41,642 nt of DNA from Pseudomonadota bacterium (GCA_021784755.1 JAJYHM010000005.1:1-41642), one strand, 5' to 3'; shown: positions 8,408 to 18,150, counted from the first letter of the stretch. The notes: generated from the sequence alone by a model not told the origin. Numbers and translations are program-made.

Positions 8408-11400
8408 GCGCTGAGCCATTCCTCAAAGATCCGGACAGGAAGGGGTTTGCTGTAGTAATAGCCTTGAGCCTCGTCGCACCCCGCGCCGCGCAGCAGTTCA
8501 AGCTGTTCTTTGGTCTCGACCCCCTCGGCGATCACCGTGAGGCCGAGGCTATGACCGAGTGTGATGATCGCCGATGCGATGGCGGCATCCTCGGGGTTAC
8601 AGACGATGCCGCGGACGAATGATTGGTCGATCTTCAGGGTATCTATCTGAAAGCGTTTCAGATAATTGAGACTCGAATAGCCGGTGCCGAAGTCGTCGAG
8701 GGCGACCCGTAGGCCCGTGGCGCGAAAGGCGGCGAGGGTTTCGGCGGCGGTTGCCATGTCATCCATCAGTGTGCTCTCGGTCACTTCCAGCTCAAGCGCA
8801 TTCGTGGCCGGATCGAATCCCGTACACTTTAGTATCCGTTCGACTGTGGCGATGAAATTTCGGTCCCGAAATTGGCGTCCGGACAGGTTCAACGAAATTC
8901 TGAGCTCCTGGAGCGCCCGCTCCTGCCAGATCTGCCCCTGAGTGCATGCCGTCCGTAGAACCCACTCACCTATCGGAACGATAAGCCCGCTCTCTTCCGC
9001 CACGCGGATGAATTGATTGGGCGCGACGAGACCATGCTCGGGGTGCTGCCAGCGAATGAGAGCCTCGGCGCCGACGATGCGGTTTGTGCGCAGCGAGATC
9101 TGTGGCTGGTAATATAGGAGGAGCTGGTCGCGCTCAAGCGCTAGGCGCAGGCCGTCCTCGGTAGTTCGGCGTTCACTGATTCGGGCGCTCATGGCGGCGG
9201 CGTAGAAGGCAAACCCTCTACCCCCCGCCTCCTTGGCTTTGTACATGGCGACATCTGCGTTTCGCAAAAGTCCATCGCCGTCGGTATCGTCGAATGGGTA
9301 GACCGTAATCCCGATGCTTGCGGTCATGTACGCGGTTCGATCCTGGATCAACAGCGGCTCAGAGATGGCAGTGAGTATCCGTTCGGCGATGCGGGATATG
9401 TCGTCGATCGAAGCCAGATTCTGCAGAAGAACCGTGAACTCATCCCCGCCCTGGCGCGCCACAAGGTCGTCACGTCGTGCAACCCAGTCCTCGTGTCGTA
9501 AGACCCCTATCAGACGCTTTGCGACTTCCTGCAAAAGCCGGTCACCATATTCGTGGCCGAGTGCATCGTTGATGTTCTTGAAATTGTCCAGGTCCAGGAA
9601 CATGACTGCCATGAGCGTGGATTGTCGCTGCGCGGTAGCCATGGCCTTGTCCAGGACGTCATGGAGAAGGATCCAATTGGGGAGGCCGGTCAGGATATCG
9701 TGTGTCGCCTGATGGCGAAGGCGTGCCTCGAGCCTGCGGCGCTCAGTCGTATCTTGGACGATAGAGACCACCGCAGGTACTTCGTCTGTCAGCGATAGAT
9801 GAAGGCGCGCCTCTATTGGATAAAGCGTTCCGTCTTTGCGGCGATGCTCGCCCTCCAGTTTCGTATGTGATGCGTCTGGGTTGCCGAGTGAGTCTATGAG
9901 GCGCGCGAATTCTTCTCGGGAAAGGCTGGGGTTCAAGTCGAGGGGGGTGAGGGCGTAGAGCTCTTCTGGGGAATAACCGAGATTGCGTTGTGCTCCCGTG
10001 TTCACGACCAAGAAGCGATACGACTGAGCATCGAACATGTAAATTTCATCAGAGGATTCGTCTAATATCCGCGCAAGCCTCCGTAGCGTGTCCTCATGGC
10101 GCTTGCTTGCGCTGATATCCTCCACAAGCATGACTATGTAGTCGAGGCCTCTGTCGGCCCGTCTCACCGCTCGCAGTGCCACATGGACATAGATCGTATG
10201 ACCGTCTTTATGGAGGTAGCGCATATCGCACGTCATGGCGTCCAGAGATCCTCTTTGGAGTTTCTGCAGAAGCTTCAGGCTACCGGCTCGATCGTCTGGG
10301 TGAGCGATATCGTCGCATGTGTGGGTGAGAAGTTCGCAGTGCGTGTAGCCGAGCATGGAACACATGGCGTTATTGACCTCGATCCACCGCCCTTCGGGGC
10401 TGGTCGCCGCCATGCCAATGGCGGCCTGCTCGAAATAGGCGCGGAAATGTCGCTCCCGGTCGCCCAGCGCCTCCTGCGCGGCGAGTCGTTCCCGCTCATG
10501 GTCGAGGCTGTCCAGTGCGAATGATACTGTGTGGGTCATGTCACGTAATACGCCCACCATGTCCTTGTCGAAGGCGGCCTTGTGGGTGTGGTAGACGCTC
10601 AAAACGGCGAAGGGGGCGTCCCCCCGTGTTATCTGAAGAGAGCAGGAGGAATTGAGGCCCGCTTCGGCCGCTCGGTCGCGCCATGCGCGGGTCGAGTCAT
10701 CGCCCTGAAAGTCTGTAATGACGACAGGCCAGCCTTCGCGAAAGGCAACACCTACGGGACCCCGTCCCTCGACTTTGTCCGGATCCGCAGAGATGCGGAT
10801 GCCGTCTAAGTAGGCGAGCCCGGAACCGTATTGGGCGACCGGGCGTATCTCGTCGCTGCCGTCCGCGGATATACCGATCCAGGCCATAGCGAAGCCGCCT
10901 AGATCCACGGCCAAGCGACAGGTCATGGTGAGGAGCTGGGTTTCGTCGCGTGTGTGGCGGACGGCGGCGTTCAGGGCACTTAAGGCTTGGTAGGAGCGCG
11001 CGAGGCGCGCGTCTTGCGTGGGAGAGTCTCGTTCTCGGCCTAAGTCGCGTAGTAGGAGGACAAATCGGATAGCGCCGGGCCCATACGTGCGGCTCGCGCG
11101 TACCTCGACGACAAGCTGGTCTTTGCGATCCTTGGCCGCGATCGTAACGATCGCGCGCGAATCTGCTAGATCTAGTGTTTTCAGGTCATATCCAGGAAGG
11201 GCGGTTGTGACGGATTGGCCCATTAGGGCGGCGGCGCTTTGGCCTAGCAGTTCCTCGGCCGCCTGGTTTATAGCGGTGACCGTAAAGTCATCCTTGAGGT
11301 ACAGGAGAGGAAAGTGCGTTTGATTCAGGGTATCGAGGCTTTGCGTCATGAGTGTCGGGGGGACGCCTGCGTTGGCGGGTATCCTGTGCGCGTATGCCGC

Positions 11401-11418
11401 AGTTTTAGGCTTGCGCAA
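8389..11418 (-). CDS. PAS-GAF-PAS-PAS-GGDEF-EAL c-di-GMP protein
   Basis: Cytoplasmic protein of 1009 residues with PAS (about 28-130), GAF (about 150-310), two further PAS domains (about 325-450 and 455-580), GGDEF (about 590-750) and EAL (about 765-1005). The cyclase motif GGDEF (657-661) is intact and is preceded five residues upstream by RRDD (648-651), a product-inhibition site of RxxD type. The EAL residues are also intact: EALIRW, NLSGRQF, EVTES, DDFGTGY, LKIDQSF, AEGVE and AQGYYYSKP. Both synthesis and breakdown are therefore possible, controlled by the sensory domains. The start is uncertain: TTG at 11418 has AAAGG four bases upstream, while ATG at 11349 lacks a ribosome site but would still include the first PAS domain. 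No membrane segments were seen. Confidence 0.9.
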   Translation of the reverse strand: MRKPKTAAYAHRIPANAGVPPTLMTQSLDTLNQTHFPLLYLKDDFTVTAINQAAEELLGQSAAALMGQSVTTALPGYDLKTLDLADSRAIVTIAAKDRKDQLVVEVRASRTYGPGAIRFVLLLRDLGRERDSPTQDARLARSYQALSALNAAVRHTRDETQLLTMTCRLAVDLGGFAMAWIGISADGSDEIRPVAQYGSGLAYLDGIRISADPDKVEGRGPVGVAFREGWPVVITDFQGDDSTRAWRDRAAEAGLNSSCSLQITRGDAPFAVLSVYHTHKAAFDKDMVGVLRDMTHTVSFALDSLDHERERLAAQEALGDRERHFRAYFEQAAIGMAATSPEGRWIEVNNAMCSMLGYTHCELLTHTCDDIAHPDDRAGSLKLLQKLQRGSLDAMTCDMRYLHKDGHTIYVHVALRAVRRADRGLDYIVMLVEDISASKRHEDTLRRLARILDESSDEIYMFDAQSYRFLVVNTGAQRNLGYSPEELYALTPLDLNPSLSREEFARLIDSLGNPDASHTKLEGEHRRKDGTLYPIEARLHLSLTDEVPAVVSIVQDTTERRRLEARLRHQATHDILTGLPNWILLHDVLDKAMATAQRQSTLMAVMFLDLDNFKNINDALGHEYGDRLLQEVAKRLIGVLRHEDWVARRDDLVARQGGDEFTVLLQNLASIDDISRIAERILTAISEPLLIQDRTAYMTASIGITVYPFDDTDGDGLLRNADVAMYKAKEAGGRGFAFYAAAMSARISERRTTEDGLRLALERDQLLLYYQPQISLRTNRIVGAEALIRWQHPEHGLVAPNQFIRVAEESGLIVPIGEWVLRTACTQGQIWQERALQELRISLNLSGRQFRDRNFIATVERILKCTGFDPATNALELEVTESTLMDDMATAAETLAAFRATGLRVALDDFGTGYSSLNYLKRFQIDTLKIDQSFVRGIVCNPEDAAIASAIITLGHSLGLTVIAEGVETKEQLELLRGAGCDEAQGYYYSKPLPVRIFEEWLSAYRPKP

Positions 11419-11541
11419 TAGGCCTTTACCGGTAGGCTCGTCGTTGGCGCGGAAAGTTTATGAGGGGAGAGCGCCACGCCATTGTGTGCCGGGTGCCATA
11501 CAGATTTCGCCATCCTGTGCGCTCCCTGAATGCTTCTGCAA

Positions 11542-11597
11542 ATACAGATGCATACAGACATTTGTTATCAGTTTGACAGACTGTGCGGTGTTGTCAA
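11542..11597. promoter_or_regulatory. Candidate operator: direct repeat plus inverted repeat
   Basis: ATACAGA occurs at 11542-11548 and 11552-11558, a ten-base period like tandem half-sites read on one face of the helix. Close by, TTGACA (11573-11578) and TGTCAA (11592-11597) form an inverted repeat with 13 bases between; on either strand this also offers a consensus -35 box. The elements lie 120-180 bases upstream of the GGDEF/EAL gene start on the minus strand. Binding by a regulator is inference. Confidence 0.35.
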
Positions 11598-11885
11598 GGC
11601 AGCATGGCAGGATCGGCACGTGAGCCTCGATCCTGCTGTGTAAATTGGAGAAGGAGGCCCCGGGTTCGCGCTTTAAATGGTTGCAAAGACCGCAAAAGGG
11701 GCGGCCAGAGGGTGCGGGGCCCTGTCTGTCGCTATGCGGATGAGTCCGAGGGCTTCCTTTCGCGCAGGGGAAGGCGCCGGGCCTTGGTCGTCGCGGGCCT
11801 TTTGGCCCGGCCAGACGACCGTAAGCGCGGTTTGGACACCCAACCGCGTTAATCCATGAGGACGGCGAGGCGGCGCAAGGGGGAT

Positions 11886-11902
11886 GACCCCACCGGGGGG
11901 TC
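11886..11902 (-). terminator. GC-rich hairpin just downstream of yajR
   Basis: GACCCC and GGGGTC pair around a five-base loop, starting five bases past the yajR stop codon. The T-rich side (TTTGTT) faces the plus strand, so as a minus-strand terminator it lacks a U tract. It could instead protect the transcript end. Confidence 0.4.
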
Positions 11903-11906
11903 TTTG

Positions 11907-13319
11907 TTAGGCCTGGGCTGCGAAGGGTTCGGTGGATGGGCGCGCGAAGGCGCGCAACTCGGCCTCGTCGACCACAGCACGGTCGATCTTCAGGTAAGCG
12001 GCACCTTCGTCTGCGACGACCGCGACTTCGGCCACGCCGCGAATGGCAGCAAGCGAGGCCTGGAGGGCGCGGGCCGCCGCGGGGTCGGGGGCGTCGATCG
12101 GTAGGACATAGCTCGAGAGGTACTGAGGCTCCGGCATCTTGCGCGCCACGAATAACCACAGGAGGGCAAGGCTAGCGCACGCCAAGAAATCGGCGTTGAC
12201 ACCCCAGGCCCCTTTGAGGAGGCCGCCTATCGTGCCGCCCGCAAACACGCCCAGGAATTGCGATGTCGAGTAGGCGCCCATGGCCGTACCTTTCTGGCTC
12301 ACGGGCGCGATTTTCGCTACGAGCGAGGGGAGGGTTGCCTCCAGGACGCTGAATGCCGTGAAGAAGAAAAGGAGGTTAATGCCCATGGCGACCAAGGAGC
12401 GATCTACGTAGATATTGGTAAGGTTCGCAAGCCCGAGGACCGTAATGGCGCCGAGCAGGACCTGGCGCATTTTACGCTTCTGTTCGGCGATGATGATGAA
12501 GGGGATCATCGCCAGGAAGGCGAACACCATGATGGGGAGGTAGAGTTCCCAGCTCTTGTCGGTGGCGACGTGCGTGGTGTGAGCGAGCACGACGGGCAAA
12601 GCTACGAAGTTCGAGGTAAGCACGAACTGCATGATGAAAATCCCGAGGTCGATCCTCAACAACTCGGGGTTACCCAGAACCTTGCTGAATGAGGCTGTCT
12701 CGACACCAATATCCCGGTGGCGCAAATGGGATCGAGGCGCGGGCACGACTCCGACCACGATGCCCATGGCAACCACGCCGAGGACGGCAGTCGTCCAGAA
12801 TATCCCCGTCACGCCAATCAGGCTGTTCAGTACGGGCCCCAGGACCATCCCCAGCGTGAACGCGATCCCGATGGTAACCCCTATGGTCGCCATGATTTTT
12901 GTGCGATGTTGCTCGCGGGTCAGGTCCGCGGCCAGGGCGAGTATGGTGGACGACATGGCGCCCGCCCCTTGCAGAGCGCGCCCGATGATCACGCCCACGA
13001 TGGTGTGGGAGAGGGCCGCCACTATGCTCCCGAGGATAAAAAGCGTGAGCGCCCCCAGGATGACGGGTTTGCGTCCGATTGTATCGGAGAGCTTTCCGAG
13101 GAGGATCTGGAAGCTCGCCTGCGAGAGTCCATAGATTCCGAGGGCAAGCCCGACCAAGAATGGGGTGTGGCCCTTCAATTCCGCGCCGTACATGGTGAAC
13201 ACGGGAAGGATCATGAATAGGCCCAACATCCGGACCATGTAAATGGCGGCGAGCGAATAGGCCGTACGCCGCTCCTGCGGCGACATCTTGTCGTCGAATC
13301 CCGGTGACCGTCTTGGCAT
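11907..13319 (-). CDS. yajR: YajR-type MFS transporter with C-terminal YAM domain
   Basis: Major facilitator of 470 residues. Twelve hydrophobic segments are followed by a soluble C-terminal ferredoxin-like YAM domain (about 405-460: ARALQASLAAIRGVAEVAVV...AYLKID). Motifs closely follow E. coli YajR as remembered: MSPQERR near the start, RMLGLFMILPVFTMYG, GIYGLSQASFQI.LGKLSDTIGRKP (motif A), GRALQGAGA, LTREQ.RTK and GTAMGAYSTSQFLG. It is a proton-coupled inner-membrane transporter; the substrate is not established for the family. The start at 13319 has AAGGA upstream; the Met of MSPQERR is an alternative. It stands alone, facing away from the cytidine deaminase gene. Confidence 0.9.
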   Translation of the reverse strand: MPRRSPGFDDKMSPQERRTAYSLAAIYMVRMLGLFMILPVFTMYGAELKGHTPFLVGLALGIYGLSQASFQILLGKLSDTIGRKPVILGALTLFILGSIVAALSHTIVGVIIGRALQGAGAMSSTILALAADLTREQHRTKIMATIGVTIGIAFTLGMVLGPVLNSLIGVTGIFWTTAVLGVVAMGIVVGVVPAPRSHLRHRDIGVETASFSKVLGNPELLRIDLGIFIMQFVLTSNFVALPVVLAHTTHVATDKSWELYLPIMVFAFLAMIPFIIIAEQKRKMRQVLLGAITVLGLANLTNIYVDRSLVAMGINLLFFFTAFSVLEATLPSLVAKIAPVSQKGTAMGAYSTSQFLGVFAGGTIGGLLKGAWGVNADFLACASLALLWLFVARKMPEPQYLSSYVLPIDAPDPAAARALQASLAAIRGVAEVAVVADEGAAYLKIDRAVVDEAELRAFARPSTEPFAAQA

Positions 13320-13768
13320 TGGCTGCGACTTTCCTTATGGCGGCGGCCACGCGGGTTAGTCGGCGCGGCCTTTTTTAAGCGCCGCAAGTATAACCCGAAA
13401 AGGACGTGGGCCGAAGCCGAATATCCCTTCCCCCTAGGCGAGATCGTGCCGCGCCGATGCCCACCCGCAGGTGTGGGCCGAAAGATGTGTCACCTACCTT
13501 TTTGCGTCTTGCTGTTTGTGATCGTTTTGGGCCCACCCTCGACCTTGCGCCCCGCCGGGCGCGTGCGTGACCGATCAACGCCGCCTTGTCGAAGCCGGGC
13601 CACGCCTTAGGGCCGGGCGCGCACTTGGGGTGGCGTAAGGGCCATTTACGGTGTGCCCCGATCTATTTTCGGGTCGCCGGAGTTGTGGCGGCCCGCCCAG
13701 TTGTGAAGACCCTAAGCCAGGTATTTAATGACGGTAGGGCGGCACGGGGTTCCGGGACGGGATGGGCA
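13320..13768. other. Divergent intergenic region between yajR and cdd
   Basis: 449 bp that must hold promoters in both directions. CGGCGC (13361-13366) and GCGCCG (13379-13384) form an inverted repeat around a T-rich loop in the yajR leader. No small gene with a ribosome site was found, although the cdd reading frame stays open back to 13586. Confidence 0.35.
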
Positions 13769-14200
13769 ATGAGCGAGCCGGTTGGGCGGGATGACTTGGA
13801 GAGACTTTTGCGTGCGGCGCAAGAGGGGATTGCGCACGCTTACGCGCCTTACTCGGGATTTCCGGTTGGGGCTGCGGTCCTTACGGTTGCGGGCGAGGTG
13901 TTTGCCGGCTGCAATGTGGAAAATGCCGCCTACCCCTTGGGATTGTGCGCGGAGGCTGCGGCACTCGGATCCATGGTCTCCACGGTCGGCCATAGGCGGC
14001 TGCGTGCTGCGCTCGTGTTGATCGCCCGGCCGGCGCGCGCCTGGCCTTGCGGGGGCTGTCGGCAGCGGCTGCAGGAGTTTATGGAGGCTCAGGCTATGGT
14101 CTACGCGGCCGGCCTTGGGCTCGAGCCCGTCGGTGTTCCGTTCGCGCAACTCTTGCCTTGGGCCTTTGGCGGTCAGGATCTCGCCGAGCCGATGACGTAG
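13769..14200 (+). CDS. cdd: Cytidine deaminase
   Basis: Small tetrameric-type cytidine deaminase, 143 residues, converting cytidine and deoxycytidine to uridine and deoxyuridine. Visible marks are YAPYSGFPVGAA, the NVENAAYPLG substrate loop, the catalytic CAEAAAL (first zinc Cys and the general acid/base Glu) and PCGGCRQ with the other two zinc cysteines. The start at 13769 gives the family's normal length; the open frame extends another 61 codons upstream with no family resemblance. Eight bases downstream begins a ruined deoC, the usual partner in deoxynucleoside salvage. Confidence 0.92.
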   Translation: MSEPVGRDDLERLLRAAQEGIAHAYAPYSGFPVGAAVLTVAGEVFAGCNVENAAYPLGLCAEAAALGSMVSTVGHRRLRAALVLIARPARAWPCGGCRQRLQEFMEAQAMVYAAGLGLEPVGVPFAQLLPWAFGGQDLAEPMT

Positions 14201-14208
14201 GAAATGGA

Positions 14209-14850
14209 ATGCCCGTGTCCCGGGCACCGATGAATTGGGCCCGTCTCCTTGACCTCGCACGCCTCGAGACCTGCGCCGGTGATGAAGACGCTGTCGTCAC
14301 GGTCGCGGATTTCCAAGGGGTGGCCGGCCGCCGGATCAGTATTGGCGGTAGTGGTGGGGCTTGCACGATGGCGCCATGAAGATCGATGTCGTAGCCCCCT
14401 ATCGGCGCTAGGCGCAGGCGACGGTCATGCGGTCGCTGCGCAGACCGTTATCTCGTGGTGGGTTACTGCGCGCATGCTCGTGAAGGCGATCCTCGAGACC
14501 GGATTTATACCATCGTCGGCGCAAGGTCAGGCGCTTGCTTGGGATAGCGCGCGTCCGCGTACGGCCTTCGTCAAAATCCTAATCGGCAAGGTCGGCTGTG
14601 GCGCGCGTCGGAGGGCGTGGAGGGCTTGGCGCAAGTCTTAGGACGTTTACGGGTGGCAGGGCGTGGCGTTGGACTCGAGATCGCACGTGGCGGGCGCAGC
14701 CACGCCCAACTGCTCCTCGCCCCGAGCATCGGTGTCCGCCATCTCGGCGTGGGTTTTCTGGAGCCCGTCACCCTCCAGATCGGGGCAAGCAGCCTATGGG
14801 CTGGCTTGCGGGCGGACCCGGTCGAAGGCTGGCCGCGCGTCCCGCCCCTG
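14209..14850 (+). pseudogene. deoC: Decayed deoxyribose-phosphate aldolase (deoC)
   Basis: Pieces of DeoC appear in order but in different frames. Frame 1 from ATG 14209 gives NWARLLDLARLETC (family: LRALKLMDLTTL). Frame 2 gives MLVKAILETG (family: LLKVIIETG) at about 14473 and FVKILIGKVG at about 14568, covering the Schiff-base lysine motif FVKTSTGK. Frame 1 again gives VGLEIARGG at about 14664 (family: VGFKPAGG) and TLQIGASSLW (family: RFGASSLL) near 14775. At least two frameshifts and loss of the central YPRF...VDVVFPY part make it non-functional. Its place directly after cdd suggests a former nucleoside-salvage operon. Confidence 0.8.
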
Positions 14851-14880
14851 AGGCGGTTGCGTTACCCGGGCCCTTGCCTG

Positions 14881-17676
14881 TCACTGCGTCGCGCGTCCCT
14901 TCTGGCGGTCAGCGCCGGCCTCATAGGCGGCGAGCGGCGCGCCGCGTCGTCGCGCGTAGCCAGCGAGATACCGCTGCATGGCTGCGTACGCCGCTTGGCC
15001 GCGCGAGGCGATCCATTCCTGCCGCATCTGTTCGGGCCCTGGGATCTTAAGCAGAGTCGTGGGCGCGAACGCATGGCGTACCGGGGGCGCCTTCGCGCCG
15101 TGAGAGTTGATGTGCGCTTTATACCAGTCGGGCGAAAGCACATGGCCCGCAGCCCCGGCTTCGCGACGCAGGAGCGTGTAGTGCGTACAGACGCCTGCGT
15201 TGAATGTAAGCGGGATTTGCGAGAGACGAACACGGGGCTGGGTATAGTCGGGGTGGCGGGTCCAGATGCGCGCTAGGACGGTCGCGTTCTGGTCCCATTG
15301 TGACAGCGGCGGCAGCCCAAAGATCGCCTCGGTGGTCTTCAGGATATTCACCTGCGAATAGGGGTGGGTGTCGAGCAGACCGCGCTTGACCCACGGTCCC
15401 ATCGCGAGCGCAAATGTTCTATGAGCATTGATGTGATCGGCCCCCGACTGTGCGTCGTCTTCAGTCAGAAATACCACCATATGGCGCCACTCTGGCGTCG
15501 TCGACAGGTAGTGGACGAGTTGCGCGGTAGCAAGGTCGTTGTTGGCCACGTAGTAGTCCGGACTGTAGTAGCACGCTTTGCGGCCCGCGGTATGGTCATC
15601 GGGCAGCCAAATGTAGATGAAATGAGGGAATGCCGCTCCGGGATGGGCTTTGAGCCAGCGGATGGCGAGATGCGTGCGCGCGGTGTCGAGGAGCATTCGA
15701 TCCCAGCCAGGGAAACTGGTTGCGAGGTGCACCTTCATGGCGGGCGATATGGCACCATCGCGCGCACGAGACACGAACTCCCCGAAGTCCTCGAAGGAAA
15801 CATGGTGGGCTAGGAGATCGTTGAAGAGAAAAAGTCGGCCGGGGTAGCTGATCCAGGGGTTGGACCATTTGCCGAGTGCCGAGAGGTTTTCATAGATCGC
15901 ATAGGGGTTATCTACGCCCAAGGGAAAGCCGCCGGTGCCGGTGGCGCCTCCTGGGATTAGGGACTGTGTCCATCCGGGGTTGGCGACAAATCCGCGGTGC
16001 GAGTAGTACTCGGGCCAGGTGCGCTGGACGAAGTCGGAGTCCGAGGCCGCCGTGGTCCACTGATGTCCCTGGGCTGTGACCTCGCCGTCGGCCATGAACT
16101 GCGCAAATAAGGTGTAACGGTGCGCGAGGGCGTAGAGGTTTGGCAGTTCGTGCGGGCCGTAGAGATCAAGTCTCGGGTCCGCGTAATGTCCGGCCGCGCG
16201 ATATTTCCCGAAATCCTCGTCGAAAGTTTTGTTCTCGCGCAGGATGAATACCACGTAATGGACGTGGCGGCGCAGGAAGGCGGCGGTGGCTTGGTCGTGG
16301 CGCTCGCGCGCTGCACGCTCGCGCAACGTGAAGCCGTCATGGCGTAATGCGAGCTCCGTCCATTGCGGGAGTCGTGCCGATATGGTGGCAAATGGGATCT
16401 TCTGGACGAGGCCGTCCATCATGTCGCCCACCCATTGGTGGCGGATGTTGGGTCCCGAGCCCAAGCCTTTTGCCGATACGGCGTAGAGTGCGTGGGTGTT
16501 GCTGGCAAGCGCGGTCGGGTACCAACCGGTCGGGATCAGGCCTTCGCGGCGCCCTGATCGCGGATCGAAGACCGCGATGTCGTTGTTTCCGGCATTAGCG
16601 ACAAACAGTCGTCCGTGGGCGATGGTTAAGGCATCGGGATAGCTTCCCGGCGGCGCGCCTGGGTAGGGGCTGTCGTCGATCCAGCGTACGACCTTTCCGG
16701 ACGCGGTATCGATCTGCGCGATCCGATCGACGTTGCTCAAGGTAACAAAGAGGTCGCGTCCCTGACGCTGCGCGACCATTGCCGTGGGGTGCAGCCCGGC
16801 GGCCGCATCTGCGGCCGATGCTGGCGGGCCGACTTGAACGCGGCCGAGGCGCGTGAAACGACGCGGGTCGACGAGCGCCACCGCGTTTGCGCCCCAGAGG
16901 CTCACGGCGAGCCGCTTGCCATGATCGGCAAGGGCCAAGGCGTAGGGGTAGGCGCCGATATTGAGGTAGCGGGCGTGTCCGGTCTTCAGGTTGACACGTG
17001 CCAGGCTGTTGGCGAGCAGCCCCGCGGCAAAGAGGTGATGATTGCGTGGTCCGAGGACGACTGCATCGGGATAAAATAGGCGTGGGCTACCCACGTGGTG
17101 ACCTTGATAATGGTAGGGGTATTGGGTCTTCGGAAACCGTTGCCAGCGCAAGGGGTAGCGCCGTATGAGCGTGAGTCGCCCCCGGTCATTCCGTAAGGCG
17201 AGCACGTCATTGGTCCCTCCCCCGGCGGCATAGAGGTGGCCGCCGGGGCCGGCAGCCAGCCCCTGGAAGAGGTCCTGGTGTGCGATGGCGAGGATCGCAT
17301 CGTCGCTCGCGACCGGACTCTTGTGACGGCCGCGGTAGGCGGCCATCTGATCGATCGGCGCGAGGGTATGGGCATCGTAGGAGGTGATGGTTTGGGCGCG
17401 CGTTGCGCCATTGGCGAGGACGAGCAAGATACGGCCCGATACGGTGGCGGCGGTCGCGAAGTTCGGTGTGCCGTTGATCGTGCCAACCGGACTTGTCACG
17501 CGACCGGTCGGCAGGATGTGCGTGTAGGTCGCGCGATCGGACGCATTGATGGTTACGGGCTGCGACACGTCGCGGTCGTTAGAGGCGGCTTGCGCCAGCG
17601 TGCTCAGGGAGATGCCCCCCAAGGCGATTCCTAAGCTCCATACCGTCCAAACGCGTCCTGGAAACCACTTTCTCAT
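14881..17676 (-). CDS. Secreted beta-propeller / phosphoesterase-family protein
   Basis: Exported protein of 931 residues. A signal peptide (MRKWFPGR..., hydrophobic core, LAQAAS) is followed by a seven-bladed-type YVTN/YncE-like propeller (about 50-440: repeated AxxPDGxxLxV-like strands such as LYAAGGGTNDVL and LFVANAGNNDIAVFD). The alkaline-phosphatase superfamily phosphoesterase domain (about 470-800) contains ENKTFDEDFG at about 479-488, DGEVTAQGHQW, LPDDHT at about 690 and EDDAQSGADHINAHR at about 735, matching the metal-binding motifs of the PF04185 group (phospholipase C/acid phosphatase). The start at 17676 has GGGAG seven bases upstream and begins the signal peptide; the open frame extends much further. 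Likely a periplasmic or secreted phosphatase or phosphodiesterase; substrate unknown. The C-terminal ~120 residues are unrecognised. Confidence 0.85.
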   Translation of the reverse strand: MRKWFPGRVWTVWSLGIALGGISLSTLAQAASNDRDVSQPVTINASDRATYTHILPTGRVTSPVGTINGTPNFATAATVSGRILLVLANGATRAQTITSYDAHTLAPIDQMAAYRGRHKSPVASDDAILAIAHQDLFQGLAAGPGGHLYAAGGGTNDVLALRNDRGRLTLIRRYPLRWQRFPKTQYPYHYQGHHVGSPRLFYPDAVVLGPRNHHLFAAGLLANSLARVNLKTGHARYLNIGAYPYALALADHGKRLAVSLWGANAVALVDPRRFTRLGRVQVGPPASAADAAAGLHPTAMVAQRQGRDLFVTLSNVDRIAQIDTASGKVVRWIDDSPYPGAPPGSYPDALTIAHGRLFVANAGNNDIAVFDPRSGRREGLIPTGWYPTALASNTHALYAVSAKGLGSGPNIRHQWVGDMMDGLVQKIPFATISARLPQWTELALRHDGFTLRERAARERHDQATAAFLRRHVHYVVFILRENKTFDEDFGKYRAAGHYADPRLDLYGPHELPNLYALAHRYTLFAQFMADGEVTAQGHQWTTAASDSDFVQRTWPEYYSHRGFVANPGWTQSLIPGGATGTGGFPLGVDNPYAIYENLSALGKWSNPWISYPGRLFLFNDLLAHHVSFEDFGEFVSRARDGAISPAMKVHLATSFPGWDRMLLDTARTHLAIRWLKAHPGAAFPHFIYIWLPDDHTAGRKACYYSPDYYVANNDLATAQLVHYLSTTPEWRHMVVFLTEDDAQSGADHINAHRTFALAMGPWVKRGLLDTHPYSQVNILKTTEAIFGLPPLSQWDQNATVLARIWTRHPDYTQPRVRLSQIPLTFNAGVCTHYTLLRREAGAAGHVLSPDWYKAHINSHGAKAPPVRHAFAPTTLLKIPGPEQMRQEWIASRGQAAYAAMQRYLAGYARRRGAPLAAYEAGADRQKGRATQ

Positions 17677-18150
17677 GCGATATCTCCCTTGCGGCGCCGC
17701 GTGTCCGCGCGTCCGTTTAGCGCAGCTTAGCGCGTCTCTATGTCGCTTGCATGGCAGTACGGCCCGGGTCCGTATCCGGATCGAGCCCGCGACCATCAGG
17801 GTGCGAGACCTGGGGTGCAGGTTATTGATGGGCCCCGTTCGAACCCTGGAAAACATGGAAGCAACCCTACCATACAGGGGAAGCGCCGCGGCCTCGAACG
17901 CATATTGGCCGGTGGTTCCGGTTCCGGGCGGGAACCGTCCGAGGGGTGGAGCGGGGAAGTGCGCCGCGATGACCGGCCGTGCGGCCGGCAATGAGTACGA
18001 AACTTCCGTCATAGCCGTATCGGCTTGGCGGGAGCAGTTCATGGAAAAGCCTGTGCATCGACATAGGCATGTGGACCGACATTCTCGCGCGCGTCGTTAT
18101 TTCTCCCACGATAACCGCAACGTCGGTTCATTGGCGGGAGCGTTGAGGTA
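17677..18150. other. Intergenic region upstream of the phosphoesterase
   Basis: 474 bp without a supported gene. A perfect palindrome CCGGCCG-TG-CGGCCGG lies at 17973-17988. The phosphoesterase promoter should be here, but no good -35/-10 pair could be assigned. Confidence 0.35.

Larger units (their letters stand above)
11419..11906. other. Intergenic region with operator-like repeats
   Basis: 488 bp between the GGDEF/EAL gene and yajR, both on the minus strand. It probably carries the promoter of the GGDEF/EAL gene. The repeats at 11542-11597 are listed separately. The remainder has only shadow-like open frames. Confidence 0.4.

Noticed and set aside
13361-13384. T-rich inverted repeat as a terminator for yajR or cdd
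   Set aside because: The T run is in the loop rather than after the stem, and the site lies in the divergent promoter region, not downstream of a gene.
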